DNA from: Parvicella tangerina
GTDB taxonomy: Bacteria > Bacteroidota > Bacteroidia > Flavobacteriales_D > Parvicellaceae
Assembly: GCF_907165195.1 (NCBI RefSeq)
Contig: NZ_OU015584.1
Coordinates: 2,108,001-2,172,000, forward strand
Length of the DNA stretch: 64,000 nt
Direction: 5' to 3'
The translations under genes were made by a program, and so were the position numbers. Positions 25,665-32,468 of the stretch are shown one piece after another. The notes under the pieces were generated by a model, which saw nothing but the letters and a program-made list of their open reading frames with translations, was not told the origin of the DNA and searched no databases. How positions within the stretch are numbered: position 1 is the first letter of the stretch; each line of letters starts with the position of its first letter.

Positions 25665-26402
25665 ATCGAGTAGACGGCTCCGCCAATAATTGACGGAGTG
25701 CGCCTCTCACATTTATCTACCGAAATACAATGTAGGCATGACCACCCAGCGTACGCGAGCAACGCTCCTTCCCTTCCAAAAATAATTCACTGGATTATTT
25801 TTGTCGTGAACATACTGGGCGGTTCGATACTCATCAATACAAAGCTCTTTTCACCCTTGTAGCTATTCCTTTTTACTTTAAGCATAGGCTATACTTTTGT
25901 ATTCCTATGCGAATTTCTAGAAGAGTATCGTTCGGTCCTTCCATACGCTGTGAGTCCTCCGATGCTTATCCCTTAGGTCACCGACTCGTTGCTTGTATGT
26001 ACTATGACCTCTGCTGACTTCTCCTCTATGCTAACGCGTAGCTAAGGAGACCTCCCCCGGTAAGAGCTTTTTCTTCCCGTCAATAACTGCCGCATCTACA
26101 TAACCAATCTTTTCTTGTGGGCGTTACAATGATGTGCTTGCTTACCCAAATTGGCTATGCCTCTGTATGCGATTCCTGTTCGTCAGTACCGACTTTTGTA
26201 GTCCTGCTTCCTTCAGTCCTAGCTTCACAACTAACAACCTTGCAGCTTACTAATGGTTATAGGAACGACCCTAACCCACAAGGGACTTTAACCCTCTAGA
26301 AAAATAACACCCGCTTTTCTTTCGTTTCTAATCAATAATTTGCATTATTGATATCAAAAACAAAATTCAAACGGGTGTGTCCTGCTCATGCAGGGCACAC
26401 AC
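25665..26402 (-). mobile_element. ORF-less group II intron, copy b (738 nt, expanded domain V)
   Basis: About 580 bases of the 5' part are the same as copy a except for a couple of substitutions, and the ends match (GTGTG start, ...CTACTCGAT end, branch A at 25671). The exon at the 3' side is the left attC box TGCCCA. Two insertions account for the extra 80 nt. One is 50 nt at the tip of domain V (25741-25823), containing its own hairpin AAAAATAAT/ATTATTTTT. The other is 30 nt between domain V and GTGAGAGG. The lower stem, the CGC triad and the two-base bulge are kept. There is no coding frame. At the 5' side the exon is a stem with arms AATAAACGCA/TGCGTTTATT followed by T residues. Confidence 0.75.
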
Positions 26403-26527
26403 AAAAAATAAACGCAATGTGGCTTTAATCCCGCTCCGGTTGGGCATTTTCGGTTGACAGAGAAACCTTTCGTTTCTTTACAACACCACGGACGAAGCCG
26501 CCCTGCGTTTATTCAGAACCGTTGTCC
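26403..26527 (+). other. attC-like site 4, right part (split by intron b)
   Basis: The arms AATAAACGCA (26407-26416) and TGCGTTTATT (26504-26513) close a hairpin of about 107 bases with an inner GGC...GCC stem. GTTGTCC (26521-26527) is the right box, 20 bases before the next ATG. The left box GTGCCCA is at 25658-25664 on the far side of intron b. An extra GTTGGGC in the loop (26439-26445) could be a remnant of another site. Confidence 0.5.
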
Positions 26528-26546
26528 ATAATCTAAAAAAACTCCA

Positions 26547-27062
26547 ATGACAAAACCAATCAGTGCTCTAACCTATAAAGTTGTAGCTTTTTCCGAGCTT
26601 CAAGAGGTTGACACTAACGAATGTATTGATTGGGCCAATGAGATGATAGAACTTGGTTATGACAGTCCATCACTTTATATGTTAGCTGCAACCGAAAAGC
26701 CGACTAACTATTTTGAAATAATTGATTATCTAAAATCTACTGTTCAGGAACTCGGACTGGAGATGAAAACTGGAGATGCTGCAACATTGAGCTATGCTAG
26801 TTATTACGTAGAGCAAATCGCAGAAGAAAAAGACATTCGTGAAAACCTGACTTTTCTGTATAAGTTTTGTCAAATCAGAGATTACGAGGAGTTGGTCAAC
26901 GATTTCTACATGCTATATTGGGCTTGGGATCAATTGGACTACGCAGACGATAACAACAATCACTATTGGCCAGGAATAACCCGACAAAACATCAAAGAAA
27001 CAGTTATTAAGGTAGCCAATGATTGGATAGCTATGAATAAAAAATACTATGCACAACAATAG
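26547..27062 (+). CDS. cytoplasmic helical protein, function unknown (cassette 5)
   Basis: A 171-residue soluble protein, probably all alpha-helical, acidic, rich in Tyr, Trp and Asp. Segments such as NECIDWANEMIELGYDS, YYVEQIAEEKDIRENLTFLYKFCQ and YWAWDQLDYADDNNNHYWPG suggest a helical-repeat or immunity-like fold, but I do not recognise a family. It has no partner gene. Its last codons (YAQQ and stop) lie inside the next attC-like site, whose left box GCACAAC overlaps them. Confidence 0.6.
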   Translation: MTKPISALTYKVVAFSELQEVDTNECIDWANEMIELGYDSPSLYMLAATEKPTNYFEIIDYLKSTVQELGLEMKTGDAATLSYASYYVEQIAEEKDIRENLTFLYKFCQIRDYEELVNDFYMLYWAWDQLDYADDNNNHYWPGITRQNIKETVIKVANDWIAMNKKYYAQQ

Positions 27063-27235
27063 CTATAAAAAATGCGGACAGTTGAACTAAATATTAACTT
27101 TACTACTATCAAGCGCCAAAGCTCCGCTTTAGCGTTTTGTATAAATAAATTAAACTTAAACCGTAGCTTTGGCTTACACGCGTGCTCAATTGATCCCGAA
27201 GTTTCGGGAGCTTCTCAATTCCGCACTTTTCATAG
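27051..27235 (+). other. attC-like site 5, same hairpin family as site 1
   Basis: The left box GCACAAC (27051-27057) leads into CTATAAAAAATGCGGA, which pairs with TCCGCACTTTTCATAG (27220-27235). The internal GCCAAAGCT/AGCTTTGGC stem is shared with site 1; this copy has an additional hairpin (TCCCGAAGTTTCGGGA). The expected right end (TATTGTTGTGC-like) is missing. The homology stops at CATAG, exactly where the IS110 element enters site 1, and continues GTACAGT, similar to the IS end GTACTGT. Confidence 0.55.
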
Positions 27236-27308
27236 GTACAGTAAAAAAACCTCTTTGAATCAAGCAACTTTTTAGTTACTTTTGACGTTACTAACGAGAA
27301 CAGTAACT

Positions 27309-27590
27309 ATGATAAAGTCTTTTGGCAATAAGGAAACTGAGAAAATTTGGAACGGACAGAGGTCTAAGAAACTTCCGAATGAAATTCAGGAAATTGCAAG
27401 AAGAAAATTAAGAATGTTAAATAACTCTCAGGACATTCAAGATTTACGCATTCCTCCATCGAATCGACTAGAAAAACTTGGAGGAAATTTAAAAGATTAT
27501 CATAGCATTAGAATAAACAAGCAATGGAGAATCATTTTCATTTGGGAGAATGGGAATGCTTTTCAAGTTGAAATAGTTGATTATCATTAA
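27309..27590 (+). CDS. higB: HigB-type toxin (RelE superfamily mRNA interferase)
   Basis: A 93-residue protein of normal HigB length. Diagnostic features are WNGQRSKKLP near the N-terminus, ARRKLRMLNNS, LRIPPSNRLEKLGG and the terminal YHSIRINKQWRIIFIWENG, containing the conserved Arg/Trp/Arg of the RelE-fold active site. Family members cleave ribosome-bound mRNA. The toxin precedes the antitoxin, the usual higBA order. The ATG at 27309 is the natural start; the frame extends 9 codons upstream. The pair is the last cassette of the array, and a TTGACG-like element about 25 bases upstream may be its promoter. Confidence 0.88.
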   Translation: MIKSFGNKETEKIWNGQRSKKLPNEIQEIARRKLRMLNNSQDIQDLRIPPSNRLEKLGGNLKDYHSIRINKQWRIIFIWENGNAFQVEIVDYH

Positions 27591-27600
27591 TTTAATTAAT

Positions 27601-27897
27601 ATGAGTAATTTAAAGAACATACATCCTGGAGAGATTCTTTTAGAAGAGTTTCTTAAACCTCTTGAAATTTCTGCCTACAGACTTTCAAAAGACACCTTTA
27701 TTCCTCAAACTAGAATTAGTGAAATAATTAAAGGACGAAGAAGAATTACTGCGGACACCGCTCTAAGACTTTCCAAGTACTTTGGTACTTCTGCTAAATT
27801 CTGGCTGGGCCTACAAGACGATTACGATATTGAGGAAGAAAAGGCTAATAAAAAAGCCGAACTCGACAGTATCAAACAAATAAGTAACGCAGCCTAA
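27601..27897 (+). CDS. higA: HigA-type antitoxin (HTH/XRE family)
   Basis: A 98-residue antitoxin beginning MSNLKNIHPGEILLEEFLKPLEIS, the conserved HigA N-terminus, followed by a helix-turn-helix (YRLSKDTFIPQTRISEIIKGRRRIT) and TALRLSKYFGTSAKFWLGLQ. HigA neutralises HigB and represses the operon. It starts 10 bases after higB. Its TAA stop is formed with the left attC box: GCCTA belongs to the site and the last A is the first base of the truncated intron copy c, so intron insertion changed the sequence immediately after the coding end without harming the gene. Confidence 0.9.
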   Translation: MSNLKNIHPGEILLEEFLKPLEISAYRLSKDTFIPQTRISEIIKGRRRITADTALRLSKYFGTSAKFWLGLQDDYDIEEEKANKKAELDSIKQISNAA

Positions 27898-28081
27898 TCG
27901 AGTAGACGGCTCCGCCAATAATTGACGGGGTGAGCCTCTCACATTTATCAACCGAAATACAATGTAGGCATGACCACCTAGCAGACGAGAGCAACGCTCC
28001 TTCCCTTCCAAAAATAATTCACTGGATTATTTTTGTCGTGAACATACTGGGCGGTTCGATACTCATCAATACAAAGCTCTT
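27897..28081 (-). mobile_element. group II intron remnant, copy c (3' end only)
   Basis: This 185-bp stretch has the 3' end, domain VI, linker insertion and expanded domain V of copy b, including the hairpin insertion, with some substitutions (for example GCTAGGTGGT in place of GCTGGGTGGT, which weakens the lower stem). Homology to copies a and b ends abruptly at 28081, so domains I-IV and the right half of the attC-like site are deleted. The 49 bases to the next gene contain nothing recognisable. It marks the right edge of the cassette array. Confidence 0.75.
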
Positions 28082-28130
28082 GAGTATAAAACCTACCTTA
28101 TAGCATCAAGACAAAGCGTGAAACACAAAA

Positions 28131-30545
28131 CTAGAATTCACTGCCTTGTTCCGTACGTATCTTGTCTTGATTGTTAAAGTTATTTAACCTTACGGAAACG
28201 GCTAACGTAATAACTGGGTATTTGGGTGTTGCCAAACGATAAGAATAGAGCGTTTCAGTATCTACCCAGGTTTCTCTTCGTTGCGTGGCCAACATGTTTT
28301 GAAACTGTAGTGTTGCTGAAACTTTTCGTTCGAGAAAATCCTTTTTAATGGCTAAATCTACCGAAGTAAAGCCTTTGTCCACACCTTGAACGCTCACAAC
28401 ATCAGATTCATGTAGTGTGATCAATTGTACTTTCCAGTCATTGGGTAAAATAAAGCTGTTTGCCAATCTAGCTCGATAAGAAAAACTTTCCTGATCAAGA
28501 CTAGAACCAGGAATCTGCCCTGTGATTTTATAATAGAATAAATTGGCTCCTACATCTAAAGACCACCACTTAAAGAGTTTCTTATTGAAAGCTAACTCAG
28601 CACCCAAAGCCTGAGATACACCAGCATTCACTGGACGTTTTATAATGACGTTAGTGTCATAAACCTCTTGAATTCGTTCTCTGATATTATTGGTATTTCT
28701 AAAATAGAGCTCAGTAGAGAAACTCCCCTTCTCAAGCTCTCTGATATACCCCAACTCATAAGATTGAATATACTCAGGCAACAGGTTAGGATTACCCTGT
28801 CTCACTGTATAAGGGTCTTCCCAGGCAATGAATGGCTCTAAATGCCAGCTCCTAGGACGATTGATCCTTCTGGAAGCACTAGCCTTGAACTGATTCTTTT
28901 CATCCAACTCATAAGAAAAATGCGCAGATGGGAACCAGTCCAAACGCTGAATCGAAGTATTCTGTGTACTATTGGTCAATTCTATAAAACGATCTGTATA
29001 CTCAGCTCTTAAACCAACCTGATAACCGAGTTTTTCTTTAATCTTTCCGTTGAGTATCGTGTAACCAGCATATACATTCTGAGCATAAGCAACATCTGTT
29101 GAGAATGAGTCTAACCGAACGTATTCCTCCTCGGCAAAACTATAGGCATATGAATCTTGATCATCTCCACTAAAACCAAAGTCACCTCGTGCCCCAACCT
29201 GTAGTTTCATTTTATTCTTGAAAGGATATTGATAATCCAGACTTACTCTAATCGCATTTGAAGGTCCTACTTCGGTATTTCGATTTCCTCCTTGATAAAC
29301 ACCTTCAGTGGTATAAAATTCCGTTTGGGCGTCTTCTTCCCCGTCATAAAGGTTATACGTAGAGGTTAGCGACAAGTAATGATCTTTGTTCTCCTGAAAC
29401 AGGTGCTGATATCCCAGACTACCTGAAACCACAAAAAAGTTTCTCAGTGTTCGTTCATCGTTGCGATAAGCAGAAACCAAGGTGTCATTCGAATATTCGT
29501 CAAAATCGTATTTTGCAGCCGCATTCCATTGGCGCTGCCTTACATCTAAACCAACTGATAGCACGTTATTATCGTTGGGAGCATACTCCATTGCAGCATT
29601 ACCACCGAAATTTTTACCGAAGAATCGGTGTAAACCACTACTTTCTATCTTTGACTCATCGCTTCCAATCGTTGTTATTCTTTCTTGTTCTATATCTCTA
29701 AAACGATTTCTATTTACAAACTGACCACCAATATTGAACTTGAATTTTCCTTTATTAATACTCGTCAGAAAGTCACCATTATAGTTCCAATATTCAGACG
29801 TATAGCCAGAGTTACCTCCACTTACATTGATCAAGGTTGAAACTCCTTCTAACTTATTCTTTTTGAGAATTACATTTATGATTCCACTTGTACCTTCTGC
29901 ATCATACTTAGCTGATGGATTCGTAATGATTTCAATATCCTTGATATTAGAAGCCTGAATCATTTGTAAGGCATCAGATGGAGGCAAAGCAGAAGGCCTT
30001 CCATCAATTAACAGCGTAAATCCTGCAGAACCTCTTAATGATATATTTCCATCCATATCCACAGATATACTTGGGATGTTTGCTAACACCTCAACGGCAG
30101 TCTGAGAAGCAACCGTGTTCATATTTTCTACGTTAACAACCTTTTTATCAATCTCGTAAGTAACTGTAGGACGATCTACTGTTACATCTACCCCATCCAA
30201 TTCATTTGTTCCTGGAGCCATCACTACATCTCCCAAATCAATAGACTTCTTATTCGTAAAATCAACTGCGATATACTGCGTTCCGTAACCAATAAAAGAA
30301 CACTTAAACAAGTACTTATCTCCAACTGGCACGTCTGTAATTTTAAACTTCCCTTCCATATCCGTTATTCCGCCTGTCACCAAGGAGGTATCAGTCAAGT
30401 TATGCAAACTGACCGTAACGTAAAGCATTGCTTCATCAGATTGTTTATCCATCACTCTCCCAGATAACTGTCCTTTCTGAGCGATGAGTTGCACGCCCAC
30501 TAAAACCCCAATTAACACAAAAAATATTCTCATAAGTTTCAACAT
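28131..30545 (-). CDS. TonB-dependent receptor-like outer-membrane protein
   Basis: An 804-residue protein: signal peptide (FFVLIGVLVGVQLIAQ), CarboxypepD_reg-like beta-sandwich (about 28-110), a plug domain (about 125-230, with LLIDGRPSALPPSDA and IEIITNPSAKYDAEG followed by GIINVILKK), and a long beta-barrel with many aromatic strands of the 'outer membrane protein beta-barrel' type. Such receptors import large ligands; the substrate cannot be predicted because no SusD partner or siderophore genes are near. It starts at 30545, with a second ATG at 30533 that fits the signal peptide equally well. It is the first backbone gene right of the cassette array and is convergent to it. Confidence 0.85.
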   Translation of the reverse strand: MLKLMRIFFVLIGVLVGVQLIAQKGQLSGRVMDKQSDEAMLYVTVSLHNLTDTSLVTGGITDMEGKFKITDVPVGDKYLFKCSFIGYGTQYIAVDFTNKKSIDLGDVVMAPGTNELDGVDVTVDRPTVTYEIDKKVVNVENMNTVASQTAVEVLANIPSISVDMDGNISLRGSAGFTLLIDGRPSALPPSDALQMIQASNIKDIEIITNPSAKYDAEGTSGIINVILKKNKLEGVSTLINVSGGNSGYTSEYWNYNGDFLTSINKGKFKFNIGGQFVNRNRFRDIEQERITTIGSDESKIESSGLHRFFGKNFGGNAAMEYAPNDNNVLSVGLDVRQRQWNAAAKYDFDEYSNDTLVSAYRNDERTLRNFFVVSGSLGYQHLFQENKDHYLSLTSTYNLYDGEEDAQTEFYTTEGVYQGGNRNTEVGPSNAIRVSLDYQYPFKNKMKLQVGARGDFGFSGDDQDSYAYSFAEEEYVRLDSFSTDVAYAQNVYAGYTILNGKIKEKLGYQVGLRAEYTDRFIELTNSTQNTSIQRLDWFPSAHFSYELDEKNQFKASASRRINRPRSWHLEPFIAWEDPYTVRQGNPNLLPEYIQSYELGYIRELEKGSFSTELYFRNTNNIRERIQEVYDTNVIIKRPVNAGVSQALGAELAFNKKLFKWWSLDVGANLFYYKITGQIPGSSLDQESFSYRARLANSFILPNDWKVQLITLHESDVVSVQGVDKGFTSVDLAIKKDFLERKVSATLQFQNMLATQRRETWVDTETLYSYRLATPKYPVITLAVSVRLNNFNNQDKIRTEQGSEF

Positions 30546-30661
30546 AGAATAGGCTGCAAAGGTGGTAATAAAATCAAAGAATTGCCAAAACGTTTTTGAA
30601 TAGTAGTAATGAGGTTATTATTTGTTAATTAAAACTTATTTTCGTGCCAAGTTAAGATCAT

Positions 30662-31264
30662 TTGAAAACAGTTATCATAGATAATTACGATTCGTTCACG
30701 TATAACCTTGTTCATTACATCGAGGAGGCAAATGGTGTGCGCCCAACTGTTTTTCGCAATGATGAGTTAACGCTTTCTCAGCTTGATCAATTTGATGTTA
30801 TTGTATTATCACCAGGCCCTGGTCTTCCAAGCGAGGCTAACCTGATGATGGACATCATTGCAGCCTATGTGAAACGTAAAATTATGTTGGGAGTATGTTT
30901 AGGTCATCAAGCAATAGCTCAACACTTTGGCTGTGAACTTAAAAATCTAGAAAAGGTTTATCATGGTGTTTCCTCATTTATTTCAATCACCAAACAGGAT
31001 GAAATGCATCAGAATTATAAGGGTTTAGAAGTGGGGAGATATCACTCTTGGGTAGTTGATCGCTCCAATTTCTCACCAGAATTGATCATAACTTCAGAAG
31101 ACCAAGATGGTCAAATCATGAGTTTCAGGCACAAAGAACTTCCTGTTTTTGGTATACAATATCACCCAGAATCAGTACTCACTCCAAAGGGTAAGGAACT
31201 CCTGAGTAATTTTTTTACCTATTGGAGAAGTAATTCACAATCTTTCGTTTTTACAGATAAATAA
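30662..31264 (+). CDS. pabA: anthranilate / aminodeoxychorismate synthase glutamine amidotransferase
   Basis: A 200-residue class I glutamine amidotransferase. The catalytic Cys is in GVCLGHQ and the His/Glu pair in IQYHPES, with the start TVIIDNYDSFTYNLVHYIE typical of TrpG/PabA. It supplies ammonia from glutamine to chorismate-using partners in tryptophan or folate synthesis. Neither trpE nor pabB is adjacent, so the choice between TrpG and PabA, or a dual role, is open; the stand-alone setting favours PabA. The start codon is TTG, fixed by the conserved first strand. Confidence 0.88.
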   Translation: MKTVIIDNYDSFTYNLVHYIEEANGVRPTVFRNDELTLSQLDQFDVIVLSPGPGLPSEANLMMDIIAAYVKRKIMLGVCLGHQAIAQHFGCELKNLEKVYHGVSSFISITKQDEMHQNYKGLEVGRYHSWVVDRSNFSPELIITSEDQDGQIMSFRHKELPVFGIQYHPESVLTPKGKELLSNFFTYWRSNSQSFVFTDK

Positions 31265-31297
31265 ATTATCTTCATGCGCCTAAAAACCTGTTCTGTT

Positions 31298-32434
31298 ATG
31301 AAAAAGTTCTACCTACTTATTCTTACATCGATTACCTTTTCGGCCGTTGGTCAATTTAATGCTGACTATAAGTATGTGACCATGAACCCTGCTCTTGGCT
31401 TTGGGTTAGGAACATCCAACTACTATGGAGAGCTAAATAACGTAGACGGAAACTCAGGAGCAAAAGCTTCTAGCCTTGGTTTGCATTTACAGTACTTTCA
31501 TCCGATATCACCTTCAGTATATGGTAGAGCATCCCTGAACTACAATAATCTGAGTCATTGGGGAATTGATAGCGGAGAGGTACGCAATTTTCATTCTACC
31601 TTACTTGGAATGGATGTTGGAGGGTTTTATCGACTGGACAATGATATCGTTTTCAGCAGCCAAAAAACGTTAACTGTTTTTGTTGGAGGTGGTTTTGGAG
31701 CAACTTACGTGAACGCTAAAGAGGATGCTCTTGACGAAAATGGTCTCCCTTACAATTATTGGACAGATGGTTCCATCCGTTCTACACCGCAGGACGACAC
31801 TACAGGCGTGCTTACTTACAGGGATTATGACTACGAAACCGATTTAAGCATAGAAAAGAAGGTTGCTCCCTATGTTTATCTGGAGGTTGGTTTCGGATTG
31901 AAGATCACACAAAACTTATCTGCTAACTTAAGTTATAAACATAGCTTCATGTTTAGTGATGAATTGGATGGAGTGGTTTCGAGCAATAACAAAGATCGGT
32001 TTGATTATTTTAATGTAACAGCTATTTGGAGTTTTGGAGAACCAGCTTACACGGCTGATGAAATTGAACGAAATCGAGAAGCAGAAGTTATTGACGATAG
32101 TGATTTGGATGGTGATGGGGTTCGAGATTTGGATGATCTATGCGCCAAAACACCCTATGGCTGGGAAGTTGACATTACAGGATGTCCACTAGATGCCGAT
32201 GGAGATAAGGTACCTGATGCTATTGACAAAGAAGCTGACACCCCCTCTGGAAGTGTAGTGAATGAGGAAGGAGTGGCGTTGAGTGACGAAGAAATTGAAA
32301 TCATCTACTTATTACAAACTGACCAAATGGCTGGTCACGAAAAGTTTGAGGAATGGAGAACAACGTATCCTGAATTATTTGAAGGATACTACAGTAAAAG
32401 TTCTTCTAACGCCAGTGAAAGTGAGGAAGAATAA
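31298..32434 (+). CDS. outer-membrane beta-barrel protein with thrombospondin type 3-like calcium repeats
   Basis: A 378-residue exported protein. After the signal peptide (ending FSAVGQ) residues about 25-260 form a small outer-membrane barrel (GFGLGTSNYYGELN, VFVGGGFGATYV, YLEVGFGLKITQNLSANLSYKH). A linker then leads to aspartate-rich repeats, DSDLDGDGVRDLDDLC and DADGDKVPDAID, which resemble thrombospondin type 3 calcium-binding units. These units often connect OmpA-like domains in Bacteroidota, but no OmpA domain follows; the C-terminus is a short acidic helix ending SESEEE. The ATG at 31298 gives the normal signal peptide; another ATG is at 31274. Confidence 0.75.
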   Translation: MKKFYLLILTSITFSAVGQFNADYKYVTMNPALGFGLGTSNYYGELNNVDGNSGAKASSLGLHLQYFHPISPSVYGRASLNYNNLSHWGIDSGEVRNFHSTLLGMDVGGFYRLDNDIVFSSQKTLTVFVGGGFGATYVNAKEDALDENGLPYNYWTDGSIRSTPQDDTTGVLTYRDYDYETDLSIEKKVAPYVYLEVGFGLKITQNLSANLSYKHSFMFSDELDGVVSSNNKDRFDYFNVTAIWSFGEPAYTADEIERNREAEVIDDSDLDGDGVRDLDDLCAKTPYGWEVDITGCPLDADGDKVPDAIDKEADTPSGSVVNEEGVALSDEEIEIIYLLQTDQMAGHEKFEEWRTTYPELFEGYYSKSSSNASESEEE

Positions 32435-32468
32435 AATTGTCTGACCGAAAACAATAATAAAACGGCAA

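Noticed and set aside
27072-27275. 67-codon + strand frame
   Set aside because: It is contained in the attC-like hairpin of site 5 and its composition follows the inverted repeats.
30662-32434. Considered as a two-gene folate operon
   Set aside because: The second gene encodes an outer-membrane protein with no link to chorismate metabolism.
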